This document shows positions 9,001 to 17,355 of a DNA stretch of 64,000 nt, one piece after another (the first letter of the stretch is position 1; each line of letters begins with the position of its first letter). Below the pieces are notes generated by a model. That model was given only the letters and a program-made list of their open reading frames with translations, was not told the DNA's origin and ran no database searches. Source of the stretch: Iodobacter sp. BJB302 (GTDB lineage: Bacteria > Pseudomonadota > Gammaproteobacteria > Burkholderiales > Chitinibacteraceae); assembly GCF_002735645.1 (NCBI RefSeq), contig NZ_PDZG01000007.1, positions 36,326 to 100,325 of the forward strand, written 5' to 3'. A program made the position numbers and the translations under genes.

Positions 9001-10263
9001 TCAATATTTTGGTATGCAAGGTGGCAAATAAGAAAGCAGCTTCTGAGTCGCCCCACGATGTGCGCTGGCGAAGGATTTGCCTGCTTGCCCCATGGCTTTG
9101 CGCTCGTTGGTGTGGGCTAATAAATACTTGGCTTGCTGGATGATGGCGTGGATGTCTTCGCCTTGCCATGCTGCATGGATGGTGATGGCTTGCTGAGCGG
9201 CCTGACTAAAGTTATAGGTGGATGGGCCAAGTAATACGGGTGTGCCCAAGGCGCAGGCTTCGATCAGGTTCTGGCTGCCAAAAGGCAGGATGGAGCCGCC
9301 GATAATGGCCAGATCGCTGGCTGCGTAGTAGCGCGTCATTTCCCCCATTGAGTCGCCTAGCAAGACTTGCACATGGTTTGCTACAGGGCCCTCATCCCAA
9401 GCGCTACGTTTTAATACCTGCAAACCCCGCTGCTCTAAAAGCGTGGCGACTTCTTCAAAACGCTGCGGATGGCGTGGTACCAGAATTAATAGTAGTGATT
9501 CGGGCCAAGTGGCTAAAGCATCAAGCAGCAGTGCTTCTTCGCCATCCCTGCTGGATGCAAATAGCAGCACATTGCGGAGGCCAAAGTTGGAACGCCAGCT
9601 TAGCCCATGGGCGATGGCGCTTTCATCAGGCAGATTATCAAATTTGATATTGCCAACAATATGCGTATTGCTGCTGCCTAATTGCTTTAAGCGTGCCGCA
9701 TCCATTTCGCTTTGTGCCAATACACCGGCAAGGCGGGCGACGGCAGGTGTGATTAAAGAGCGGATCTTTAAATAGCCCTTGAGCGATTTCCCGGATAAAC
9801 GCGCATTGGCTAAAAACAAGGGCATTTTGTGATCTGCACATGCGTGGATCAGATTGGGCCAGATTTCGGTTTCCATCAGCACGCCAAAGCTGGGCTGAAA
9901 ATGCTTTAAAAAGCGCCCTGCTGCGCTGGGATAGTCGTAAGGCAGATAGACGATTTCGGCGAAGCCGGCAAATAACTCTTGTGCGGTGGCCCGGCCTGTT
10001 GGCGTCATGCAGCTGATTAAAAACCGGTGCTGCGGATAGGCTGTTTTAAGCGCAGCAACTAAAGGCGCTGCGGCACGGGTTTCGCCCACAGATACCGCGT
10101 GCAGCCAAATTAATGGAGCGCTATTTGGCTTGCTGTTGTAAAAGCCCAGCCGCTCGCGCCAGTGCTGGCGGTAAGCAGGCTGGCGTTTGGAGCGTTTAAG
10201 CAGATATAAAAAGATAAGAGGAAAAGCGCAGCAGAGCAGAGCGCGATAAAGCCAGCGGCTCAT
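9001..10263 (-). CDS. waaA: 3-deoxy-D-manno-octulosonic acid (Kdo) transferase
   Basis: The 420-residue inner-membrane-anchored glycosyltransferase (GT30) adds Kdo to lipid IVA in LPS synthesis. Marks are the N-terminal anchor WLYRALLCCAFPLIFLYLL, the acceptor/catalytic Glu block LIWLHAVSVGETRAA, MTPTGRATA, and the donor-binding C-terminal block PFGSQNLIEACALGTPVLLGPSTYNF. The gene starts within the last 4 bases of waaC, so the two are coupled. The length is normal. Whether it adds one or two Kdo residues cannot be read. Confidence 0.95.
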   Translation of the reverse strand: MSRWLYRALLCCAFPLIFLYLLKRSKRQPAYRQHWRERLGFYNSKPNSAPLIWLHAVSVGETRAAAPLVAALKTAYPQHRFLISCMTPTGRATAQELFAGFAEIVYLPYDYPSAAGRFLKHFQPSFGVLMETEIWPNLIHACADHKMPLFLANARLSGKSLKGYLKIRSLITPAVARLAGVLAQSEMDAARLKQLGSSNTHIVGNIKFDNLPDESAIAHGLSWRSNFGLRNVLLFASSRDGEEALLLDALATWPESLLLILVPRHPQRFEEVATLLEQRGLQVLKRSAWDEGPVANHVQVLLGDSMGEMTRYYAASDLAIIGGSILPFGSQNLIEACALGTPVLLGPSTYNFSQAAQQAITIHAAWQGEDIHAIIQQAKYLLAHTNERKAMGQAGKSFASAHRGATQKLLSYLPPCIPKY

Positions 10264-11210
10264 TTCATGCCATCCAGCGTGGCTTGCCAGACTGATTCCA
10301 GGCTTGGTGGTGCGCCGTTGTGGCCTAAATTAATGGCATAGCTGCTGGCCAGAACGCCGGTGAGCTGTGGATCGGATGCACAAAAAATAGCGACTACAGG
10401 CACAGCGACTGCTGCTGCAAGATGGGCAAGCCCAGTATCTACACCCACCACAATCCGGCTGGATGCCAGAAGCGATGCTGCTTCGGCTAAGCTTATCCGT
10501 GGCGGGCAAACCGCATTGGGGATGGCGGCTGCCAGGCGCAGGCTGCGTTCTTGCTCTTGTGCATTACCCCATGGCAGAACGCTGCTGATTCCCATTGCAT
10601 TCAGGCGTGTACCAAGCTCAATCCAGTTGTCTTCTGCCCATTCTTTATCGCTTCGGCTGGTTGCGGAAAGCAGCACCGCATAGCTTTGAGCCGGGCGCCA
10701 TGGCAAATCAAGCTGTGGAATATTCAGGCCATAATCGATGGTGTCATCAATTTTGTAGTTAAACACCTGCGCGCTAAGCTGGCGGTTTCTGAGAATGGCG
10801 TGCTGATTACGTGGCACAGCGTGCTTGTGCTGATACGCCAGGCTGGCTAAGCCTTCCCTTGCTGATGCTTTGTCGTAACCGCTAATTGGGCCAATGGCTT
10901 GTTTGGCAATAAAGGCACTTTTAATTAAGCCTTGTGAATCAATAATTAAATCATATTGGTGATGGCGTAATTTGCGGCGAAAGTGAATAAATTCTGCTTT
11001 TGATTTAAGCGGTGCTTTACGCCAGCGTCTTAATGCCGTGGGAATTACCGTGCGTATTGCAGGGTGTAAAGCAGGTAGGGCCGCAAAGCTCTCTTCTACC
11101 ACCCAATCAATGGCAATGTCGGGCCGGTGCCTTGCTAAATCGCTAAGAGCAGGGAAATTATGAATGATGTCTCCCATCGAGGAGAGACGAATAATGAGGG
11201 TCTGAAACAT
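10260..11210 (-). CDS. waaC: Lipopolysaccharide heptosyltransferase I
   Basis: A 316-residue GT9 enzyme that transfers the first L-glycero-D-manno-heptose to Kdo-lipid A on the cytoplasmic membrane face. Visible family elements are MFQTLIIRLSSMGDIIHNFPAL at the start, IDSQGLIKSAFIAK, the ADP-heptose binding block VGVDTGLAHLAAAVAVPVVAIF, and the SDPQLTG tail where family members read ...T.P. It precedes waaA with a 4-base overlap. Together they complete the inner core, which the cluster at 57852-61696 would extend. Confidence 0.93.
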   Translation of the reverse strand: MFQTLIIRLSSMGDIIHNFPALSDLARHRPDIAIDWVVEESFAALPALHPAIRTVIPTALRRWRKAPLKSKAEFIHFRRKLRHHQYDLIIDSQGLIKSAFIAKQAIGPISGYDKASAREGLASLAYQHKHAVPRNQHAILRNRQLSAQVFNYKIDDTIDYGLNIPQLDLPWRPAQSYAVLLSATSRSDKEWAEDNWIELGTRLNAMGISSVLPWGNAQEQERSLRLAAAIPNAVCPPRISLAEAASLLASSRIVVGVDTGLAHLAAAVAVPVVAIFCASDPQLTGVLASSYAINLGHNGAPPSLESVWQATLDGMK

Positions 11211-11283
11211 GGCAGCATTCTACCCGCACTTGCTTTATAAGAACTACACTGACAAAGACGCATTGTTACTGGATTAGTTAATA

Positions 11284-11886
11284 ATGATCGATAAAATCAT
11301 ACTTTTTATACCATGGGCATTGGTGCTGCTGATGTTTGGCTTATGGCTGTGGAGCGAGCGCGAACGCCGCTTGCAGAAAATAAAGCTCACAGGATTAATC
11401 GGTAAAGACCCGCTTACTGGTTTATCCAGCCGGCGGCATTTTTTGGATATTGCCGCGCGTGAGGTTAACCGCAGCCAGCGTTTTTCTAACCCGCTTAGCG
11501 CTTTAATCATTGATGTTGATGATTTACGCAACCTGAATAAATCATACGGCCAGATTGGGGGTGATTTGGCCTTGCAGCATATCGCGCAAGCCTGCAGGCA
11601 AAGCGTTCGGGATTTTGATTTGATTGCCCGTTTTTCAGGTGAAGAAATCGCCCTGCTGCTGCCTGATACTCCTCTTGACGGCGCCATTGTTGTTGCAGAG
11701 CGTATCCGAAGAAAAGCAGAAGAAAAAAGAATAATGATGCCCGATGGTCTGGAATTCGCCATGACTGTATGTATTGGCGTTGCCCAGACACAAACAGAAA
11801 TGGACAGCACTGAAGATTTATTATTAGCTGCAGATACTGCATTGCAAAAAGCAATGACAACAGGGCCAAATAAAGTGATGTATTAA
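11284..11886 (+). CDS. Short GGDEF-domain protein (diguanylate cyclase, atypical motif)
   Basis: A 200-residue protein with one N-terminal membrane helix (about 5-23) followed directly by a GGDEF domain and no sensor domain. The metal-binding Asp (IDVDDLRNLNKSYG, about 78) and the inhibitory-site RxxD (109-112) are present. The signature loop reads SGEEI (118-122) instead of GG(D/E)EF. Ser at the first Gly is tolerated in some active cyclases, but Ile for Phe is less usual, so activity is uncertain. It would make c-di-GMP and could oppose the EAL protein at 33543. Confidence 0.82.
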   Translation: MIDKIILFIPWALVLLMFGLWLWSERERRLQKIKLTGLIGKDPLTGLSSRRHFLDIAAREVNRSQRFSNPLSALIIDVDDLRNLNKSYGQIGGDLALQHIAQACRQSVRDFDLIARFSGEEIALLLPDTPLDGAIVVAERIRRKAEEKRIMMPDGLEFAMTVCIGVAQTQTEMDSTEDLLLAADTALQKAMTTGPNKVMY

Positions 11887-11971
11887 TGCTTTAAGTCAGA
11901 CGCTCTTTACTATCTGCTTGCATGATGAATGTGCATCGTCTACGGTGCATTCTTTTTGCCTGGCCCCTCCC

Positions 11972-13009
11972 ATGTCTACTCCAAATCAAGCGCTTGCTAC
12001 TGCTGCACGACTTCATCAGGCCCAATTAACTAAGCCGCAGGGCAGCTTAGGCAAGCTTGAAGAGTTGGCAGTCTGGTTTGCTGCGCGTTCAAATTCGGCG
12101 ATGCCAGCTCGCTTGCAGCCTGCGATTGTGGTTTTTGCTGCCGATCATGGTGTGGCTGCCGAAGGGGTATCTGCCTTCCCTGCAGAAGTTACCGGGCAAA
12201 TGGTGGCTAATTTTGTGGCGGGTGGTGCTGCAATTAGTGTTTTGGCCCGTGAAGCCGGGGCAAGCTTGTCGGTAGTGGATGTAGGCGTAGCCAGCCATTA
12301 CGCCGTAACTGCGGGCAGCAGTGCACAGCTGTTCAGAGTGCCGGTGCGTGCCGGTACGGCTAATTTGCGCCTTCAGCCAGCAATGAGCGAGCAGGAATGC
12401 AATAAGGCTTGGGCGATTGGTGTGGGCAGTGCACAAGAAGGCCTGGTGCGCAGCAAAACGCTTTTGATTGGCGGGGAAATGGGCATAGGTAATACCACCG
12501 CCGCCGCCGCGCTGATTTGTGCGTTGACTGATATCGATCCGGAAGAAATCGTCGGCCTTGGCACAGGTATTACCCTCCAAAGCCGTGAAAATAAAATTCA
12601 AGTGGTAAAAGATGCGCTTGCCCGCGCCCGTGCTGCCGGTGCAGTGACCGCTAAAGACTGGCTGATGCAAGTCGGTGGTTTAGAAATCGCCGCCTTGGCT
12701 GGCTTTTATACCGGCGCTGCCGAAGCGGGAATCCCGGCATTACTGGATGGGTTCATTTCAACGGCCGCCGCCTTGGTTGCCGTTAAAAACAAGCCCGAAG
12801 TGGCCGATTGGCTGCTGGCCAGCCATTGCTCTGATGAAAAAGGCCATCGCCTTGCACTTGCCGCCTTGCAGCTGGAGCCCATTTTGCGACTGGGCCTGCG
12901 TTTAGGCGAGGCCAGCGGCGCAGCGCTCACCCTCCCCCTCATCCAAAGCGCCCTCGCACTGCACCGCGATATGGCCACGTTTTCATCGGCGGGGATTACG
13001 ACGAAGTAA
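11972..13009 (+). CDS. cobT: Nicotinate-nucleotide-dimethylbenzimidazole phosphoribosyltransferase
   Basis: CobT makes alpha-ribazole phosphate for the lower ligand of cobalamin. The ATG at 11972 (MSTPNQALATAARLHQAQLT) gives 345 residues, the family length; an earlier in-frame ATG at 11918 adds 18 residues without family character. Motifs are KPQGSLGKLEELAVWFA, VVFAADHGVAAEGVSAFP, the GGEMGIGNTTAAAA phosphate loop and LLDGFISTAAALVA. The catalytic Glu is expected near the C-terminus (LEPILRLGLRLGEASGAAL). cobC and cobS follow on the same strand, with a long palindromic repeat between cobT and cobC. Confidence 0.95.
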   Translation: MSTPNQALATAARLHQAQLTKPQGSLGKLEELAVWFAARSNSAMPARLQPAIVVFAADHGVAAEGVSAFPAEVTGQMVANFVAGGAAISVLAREAGASLSVVDVGVASHYAVTAGSSAQLFRVPVRAGTANLRLQPAMSEQECNKAWAIGVGSAQEGLVRSKTLLIGGEMGIGNTTAAAALICALTDIDPEEIVGLGTGITLQSRENKIQVVKDALARARAAGAVTAKDWLMQVGGLEIAALAGFYTGAAEAGIPALLDGFISTAAALVAVKNKPEVADWLLASHCSDEKGHRLALAALQLEPILRLGLRLGEASGAALTLPLIQSALALHRDMATFSSAGITTK

Positions 13010-13021
13010 GCATTTTCTTTT

Positions 13022-13317
13022 CTGGAAAAACCTTAGTTCTGTAGACACAGAGAGCGGTGAGAACACAGAACACACAGAGAAAGGCATAAGAGTTAATCAC
13101 TCCTAAAACCCAAATCTTAAACCACGGAGGACACAGAGAACACGGAGTTTCACGGAGAAAACCTTGCTTTGTTTTTCTCCGTGGCCCTCTGTGTTCTCCT
13201 TAACTCCGTGGTTTAAGATTTGGGTTTTATTCTGGAATGGAATTTCTGCTGTTGTTTAATTTTTATGTTTTCTCTGTTTTCTCACTGGCCTCTGTGCCTA
13301 CAAACCTTTTTCCAGCT
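13022..13317 (+). repeat. Family-A palindromic repeat, copy 2, nested inside a second inverted repeat
   Basis: The core palindrome (13105-13228) runs from AAAACCCAAATCTTAAACCACGG to its complement ending in TTTAAGATTTGGGTTTT, with a loop of about 8 bases. It is flanked by a second, weaker inverted repeat: 13022-13082 (CTGGAAAAA...GTAGACACAGAG) pairs imperfectly with 13270-13317 (CTCTGTGCCTAC...TTTTCCAG). This fills the whole cobT-cobC gap, and no gene is seen in it. It could fold into a stem of roughly 290 bases. Confidence 0.88.
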
Positions 13318-13331
13318 TTCGGTATTCAATC

Positions 13332-13943
13332 ATGAGTAATTTTCGGCTTACGCTTTTGCGGCATGGCGCTACGGTTGCCCCAAAGGGGATGCTAATCGGC
13401 CATACCGATCTGCCCTTATCCCAATTGGGTGAGCAGCAGCTGGCTGGCCGCAATGATTACTTTGCCCGTTTTCCCCCGGGCAGCATTGCCAGCTCTGATC
13501 TTGGCCGCTGTGCGGGCTTTGCTTGGCAATTGGCGGCAACAGCGGGGCTGGATTGCCATATCGATCGCAATTTACGTGAAATGCATTTTGGTGAGCTGGA
13601 TGGTTTACCCAAGGCGCAATGGAGCGAACAGCAGCAGGCTGCCTGGGCGCTTTGGTCACATAATCCTGCGGGTTATACGGAGGCTGGTATTGAAAGCTGG
13701 GCGGATTTCTCTGCCAGGGTGAATGCCGCTTTTCGCTTATGGCTGCAAGCTGGCAAGGGGGATCATAGGGTATTGATTACTCACGGTGGTGTGGCGAAAG
13801 CACTGTTGCTGGAGTGGCTGGGCCTGCCTGCATCGCGGCATAGCCAGTTTTGGCTGGCGCATGCGGGGATGATTACGCTTTATTGGGATGATGAATATCC
13901 GCCTATTTTGCAGGGGATTGATAATGAAGTTGTGTTGGGTTAG
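13332..13943 (+). CDS. cobC: Alpha-ribazole phosphatase (histidine phosphatase family)
   Basis: A 203-residue phosphoglycerate-mutase-fold phosphatase. The catalytic RHG is in LTLLRHGATVAPKGMLIGHTDLPLS near the N-terminus. Other residues are SSDLGRC, the acid residue in LREMHFGELDG and the second His in RVLITHGGVAKALL. The position between cobT and cobS supports dephosphorylation of alpha-ribazole phosphate rather than a general phosphatase. cobS begins 33 bases downstream. Without the context it would be only a generic histidine phosphatase. Confidence 0.85.
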   Translation: MSNFRLTLLRHGATVAPKGMLIGHTDLPLSQLGEQQLAGRNDYFARFPPGSIASSDLGRCAGFAWQLAATAGLDCHIDRNLREMHFGELDGLPKAQWSEQQQAAWALWSHNPAGYTEAGIESWADFSARVNAAFRLWLQAGKGDHRVLITHGGVAKALLLEWLGLPASRHSQFWLAHAGMITLYWDDEYPPILQGIDNEVVLG

Positions 13944-13976
13944 TGAGCTTGATGATCTCAGAAATTGGAATAAATC

Positions 13977-14705
13977 ATGAAATTTGACTGGCGCGAGCCC
14001 GTGCTCGCGGTGCAGTTTTTAACCCGCCTGCCTACGCCGCAGATTCGTCAGTTTGAGCCGGCTTTACTTGCCGCTGCCGCACCGTGGTTTCCTGTGGTTG
14101 GGCTATTGATTGGTGCGTTTTTAAGCGCGGCGGTGTTTGGGGCTGCTAAAGCAGACCCTTGGCTGGCGGCTTTGGCGGGGTTTTTGCTCTGGACATGGAT
14201 TACCGGCGGCCTGCATTTAGATGGGCTTGCCGATATGTCGGATGGTTTAGGCGCTGCGCATCGTGATCCGGAACGGTTTTTGGCGGTGCTGAAAGACCCG
14301 CATCTGGGCAGCTTTGGCGTGTTGGCGCTGATTTGCCAATCTGCCGCCAAGCTGGTGCTCTTAATGCTGCTGGCCAAACAACAAGAGTGGCTGGCGCTTT
14401 TGCTGATCCCCGCATGGGCGCGCTTCGGCGTTTTGTATTGGAGCCGCCTACCAGCCTTAGCGCCCGGCATGGCTGAGCAATTTGCATGGCAAAAAACCAG
14501 CTACTCGCTGTATATTCTTTTAGCTGCGCTTTTGCTGCTGTCCTATTTTATTGCCCCCGCATTAATGCTGGCTCCCTTGTTGATTTTGGCTTATGCCAAA
14601 TGGCTGATGTATAAATTGGGCGGGATGACAGGGGATTGCCTGGGGGCGGGAATAGAGATTACTGAAACAGGGTTGTTATTTTGCGTGCTTGCTCTTGTCA
14701 TATAA
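13977..14705 (+). CDS. cobS: Adenosylcobinamide-GDP ribazoletransferase
   Basis: A 242-residue polytopic membrane enzyme joining adenosylcobinamide-GDP and alpha-ribazole to give adenosylcobalamin. It shows VQFLTRLPTP near the N-terminus, the hallmark GGLHLDGLADMSDGLGA followed by the DPHLGSFG block, and the C-terminal GDCLGAGIEITE. It closes the cobT-cobC-cobS group. No cobU or cobalamin riboswitch is seen in the window, so other cob genes must lie elsewhere. Confidence 0.94.
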   Translation: MKFDWREPVLAVQFLTRLPTPQIRQFEPALLAAAAPWFPVVGLLIGAFLSAAVFGAAKADPWLAALAGFLLWTWITGGLHLDGLADMSDGLGAAHRDPERFLAVLKDPHLGSFGVLALICQSAAKLVLLMLLAKQQEWLALLLIPAWARFGVLYWSRLPALAPGMAEQFAWQKTSYSLYILLAALLLLSYFIAPALMLAPLLILAYAKWLMYKLGGMTGDCLGAGIEITETGLLFCVLALVI

Positions 14706-14772
14706 GGCGGACCGAAGCGCAGTTGTGTACCCTGTAAAAAAACGTTGATTGTGGTGTTTATAGGAACGGTTT

Positions 14773-15036
14773 ATGAAAATTATCCGCAATATTGAAGTCT
14801 GGGAAAAAGGCATGGATGGTGGTTTTATCGGGCATTTGGCCATAGCCGAAACCATCAGCGTTGAGTTTTTATTCAGCATGTTTCGCCATGAGCAAGATAA
14901 GCCAGATCCTGAAATGAAGCTCTCTTATATGCTGGATGCCGCCCGTATTGCCCTGCTGCAACCCTATGTGGGTGAGCCGATGGACCTGGCGAAAAACGAT
15001 TATATTCTGACCGCGCACGGCCAGCCTGATTATTAA
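14773..15036 (+). CDS. Small conserved-looking protein of unknown function
   Basis: An 87-residue acidic protein that I do not recognise. It begins MKIIRNIEVWEKGMDGGFIG and has no Cys, no signal peptide and no membrane segment. It contains mixed helix and strand patterns (LSYMLDAARIALLQPYVGEP). Codon use matches its neighbours, ATG is preceded by a purine-rich stretch (TAGGAACGG), and a hairpin terminator follows the stop. These features make it a credible gene. It sits alone between cobS and the anaerobic nrdD promoter. Confidence 0.7.
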   Translation: MKIIRNIEVWEKGMDGGFIGHLAIAETISVEFLFSMFRHEQDKPDPEMKLSYMLDAARIALLQPYVGEPMDLAKNDYILTAHGQPDY

Positions 15037-15050
15037 TTTTACTGATCCGG

Positions 15051-15071
15051 AGCGGGCATTCTGCCCGCTTT
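15051..15071 (+). terminator. Hairpin terminator after the 87-residue gene
   Basis: The stem AGCGGGCA/TGCCCGCT has a 3-base loop and lies 15 bases past the stop. The following T-run is short, so the terminator may be weak. Confidence 0.6.
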
Positions 15072-15092
15072 GCAAGCCTATCCTGAAAGTAT

Positions 15093-15106
15093 TTGATTCT
15101 GGTCAA
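15093..15106 (+). promoter_or_regulatory. FNR/ANR-type box upstream of nrdD
   Basis: TTGATTCTGGTCAA matches the FNR/ANR consensus TTGAT-N4-ATCAA at nine of ten fixed bases, about 90 bases before the nrdD start. An oxygen-responsive activator site fits an oxygen-sensitive class III reductase. Confidence 0.7.
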
Positions 15107-15140
15107 ATACCCCATATCTAGCTAAGCACATAGGTTTAAA

Positions 15141-15188
15141 ACACCATATATTGTGGTCTGTAAAAATATTCTACCCTAGTCTAGGTGG
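15141..15188 (+). promoter_or_regulatory. NrdR-box region upstream of nrdD
   Basis: ACACCATATATTGTGG (15141-15156) closely fits the NrdR box (acaCwAtATaTwGtgt). A second, degenerate palindrome, ACCCTAGTCTAGGTGG (15173-15188), is centred 32 bases further on, close to the three-turn spacing usual for NrdR pairs. It ends just before the nrdD start. Box 1 is convincing; box 2 is weak. Confidence 0.68.
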
Positions 15189-15194
15189 GGAAAA

Positions 15195-17189
15195 ATGACC
15201 ATATACCCGCAATATGTGCTGAAACGCGATGGCCGCATCGTGCCTTTTGATATCGATAAAATTCGCCTTGCCCTGCTGAATGCCAGCCGCGTAACCGGTG
15301 AGTTTAACGAGGCAGAAGCAATCCGCCTAAGTACGCTGATTAGCAGCCGCTTGCAGGGTGATCTCACCCCCACCATCGAGCAGATTCAGGATCAGGCTGA
15401 AGAAGCGCTACTGCAATATCATTATTTAAAAACAGCCCGTGCATTTATTGCTTACCGCAGCCAACATGCCCGTTTGCGCTCGGATGTGCGCACCGTGGTG
15501 GATGTTGAATCGTCGATTAATGAATATCTGGATCAATCAGACTGGCGGGTCAATGCCAATGCCAATCAGGGCTGGAGCTTAGGCGGGCTGATTTTAAATA
15601 CCAGCGGCAAGATGATAGCTAATTACTGGCTAAGCCATGTTTATCCGCCAGAAATTGGCGAGGCGCATCGCTCTGGTGCCATGCATATTCATGATTTGGA
15701 TATGCTGTCTGGCTATTGTGCAGGCTGGTCTTTACGCCGCCTCTTGCAAGAAGGCTTTAATGGTGTGCCGGGCAAGGTAGAAGCCAAGCCGCCTAAGCAT
15801 TTCTCAGCCGCCATTGGCCAGATTGTTAACTTTTTAGGTACTTTGCAAAATGAATGGGCGGGCGCGCAGGCATTTAGCTCATTTGATACCTATATGGCAG
15901 CGTTTATTCGTGCCGATAATCTGCAATACACACAGGTAAAGCAGTATATCCAGGAACTGATTTACAACCTGAATGTGCCCAGCCGCTGGGGCACGCAAAC
16001 GCCGTTTACCAATCTGACTTTCGATTGGATTTGCCCGGAAGACCTGCGCGAACAAATCCCCTATGTGGGTGGCAAGGAAATGCCATTTAGCTACGGTGAT
16101 TTGCAAACCGAAATGGATATGATTAATCGTGCCTATATCGAAGTAATGATGGAAGGCGATGCTCTGGGCCGCGTATTTACATTCCCGATTCCCACCTACA
16201 ACATCACCAAAGATTTTGCATGGGATCACCCCAATACCGATCTTTTGTTTGAAATGACCGCTAAGTATGGCCTGCCCTATTTCCAGAATTTCTTAAATTC
16301 GGATCTGGAGCCGCATATGGTGCGCTCCATGTGCTGCCGCTTGCAGCTTGATCTGCGCGAGCTGTTAAAGCGCGGTAATGGTTTATTTGGCTCTGCCGAG
16401 CAGACTGGCTCGCTGGGCGTGGTCACCATAAATTGCGCGCGGATTGGTTACGAATTCAAAGGTAATGAAGCGGGCCTCCTGGCGCGTGTCGATCAGCTGA
16501 TGGATTTGGCCAAGCAATCTTTAGAAATTAAACGCAAATTGATTGGCCGCTTAATTGATGGCGGCCTTTACCCCTATACCAAGCGTTACTTAGGCACGCT
16601 GCGTAATCACTTCAGCACGCTGGGGGTGAATGGCATTAACGAGATGATTCGCAATTTTAGCGATGATCAATACGATATCAGCACGGAAGCAGGTTATGCC
16701 TTAGCCATCCGCCTGCTCGATCATATCCGCGCCAAAATGAGCGAATTTCAGGAAGAAACCGGCCATCTTTATAATCTGGAAGCCACGCCTGCCGAAGGCA
16801 CGACTTACCGCTTTGCCAAAGAAGATAAGAAGTTTTACCCCGATATTTTACAAGCAGGCACGGTGGAGCAGCCCTTCTATACCAACTCCAGCCAGCTGCC
16901 GGTTGGCTTTACAGATGATCCGTTCGAAGCCCTGGGCCGTCAGCAGGAATTGCAGCGTAAATACACCGGCGGCACGGTTTTGCATCTGTATATGAACGAG
17001 GCGATTTCCAGCCCCGCAGCGTGTAAAGCGCTGGTGAAAAAAGCGCTGACCAACTATCGCCTGCCCTATATCACCATCACGCCAACCTTCTCTATCTGCC
17101 CGAAACACGGCTACCTGAGCGGCCACCACGAATTTTGCCCAAAGTGCGATGACGAATTGCTGGCGAAGAAGTGCTGTGCGCTAGGCTAG
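15195..17189 (+). CDS. nrdD: Anaerobic ribonucleoside-triphosphate reductase, catalytic body without its glycyl-radical tail
   Basis: Class III reductase that makes dNTPs without oxygen. The 664 residues contain an ATP-cone (YVLKRDGRIVPFDIDKIRLAL, about 5-95), the barrel with LQNEWAGAQAFSSFDTY, LNVPSRWGTQTPFTNLTFDW and the active-site segment FGSAEQTGSLGVVTINCARIGY. A zinc site follows at the C-terminus (CPKHGY...FCPKCDDELLAKKCC). The protein stops there, and the normally fused glycyl-radical segment is a separate gene at 17356 after a palindromic repeat. FNR-like and NrdR-like sites lie upstream. The body looks intact; alone it could not hold the radical. Confidence 0.93.
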   Translation: MTIYPQYVLKRDGRIVPFDIDKIRLALLNASRVTGEFNEAEAIRLSTLISSRLQGDLTPTIEQIQDQAEEALLQYHYLKTARAFIAYRSQHARLRSDVRTVVDVESSINEYLDQSDWRVNANANQGWSLGGLILNTSGKMIANYWLSHVYPPEIGEAHRSGAMHIHDLDMLSGYCAGWSLRRLLQEGFNGVPGKVEAKPPKHFSAAIGQIVNFLGTLQNEWAGAQAFSSFDTYMAAFIRADNLQYTQVKQYIQELIYNLNVPSRWGTQTPFTNLTFDWICPEDLREQIPYVGGKEMPFSYGDLQTEMDMINRAYIEVMMEGDALGRVFTFPIPTYNITKDFAWDHPNTDLLFEMTAKYGLPYFQNFLNSDLEPHMVRSMCCRLQLDLRELLKRGNGLFGSAEQTGSLGVVTINCARIGYEFKGNEAGLLARVDQLMDLAKQSLEIKRKLIGRLIDGGLYPYTKRYLGTLRNHFSTLGVNGINEMIRNFSDDQYDISTEAGYALAIRLLDHIRAKMSEFQEETGHLYNLEATPAEGTTYRFAKEDKKFYPDILQAGTVEQPFYTNSSQLPVGFTDDPFEALGRQQELQRKYTGGTVLHLYMNEAISSPAACKALVKKALTNYRLPYITITPTFSICPKHGYLSGHHEFCPKCDDELLAKKCCALG

Positions 17190-17202
17190 GAAGTATTTTT
17201 TC

Positions 17203-17324
17203 AAACCCAAATCTTGCACCACGGAGGACACAGAGAACACGGAGTTTCACGGAGAAAACCTTGTTTTGATTTCCTCCGTGTGACTCTGTGTTCTCCTTAA
17301 CTCCGTGGTTCAAGATTTGGGTTT
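17203..17324 (+). repeat. Family-A palindromic repeat, copy 3, between nrdD body and tail
   Basis: A full copy with arms AAACCCAAATCTTGCACCACGG... and ...CCGTGGTTCAAGATTTGGGTTT, 14 bases after the nrdD stop. It separates the catalytic body from the glycyl-radical tail gene. Confidence 0.9.
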
Positions 17325-17355
17325 AGATCTTAATTAAACTTAACAGGAAAAAATC

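Noticed and set aside
11887..11971. Cobalamin riboswitch ahead of cobT
   Set aside because: The gap is only 85 bases and no B12-box-like sequence is visible; only a small imperfect hairpin is present.
13022..13317. CRISPR array
   Set aside because: The repeated (A/C)ACGGAG units are irregular arms of a palindrome, with no unique spacers of constant length and no cas genes.
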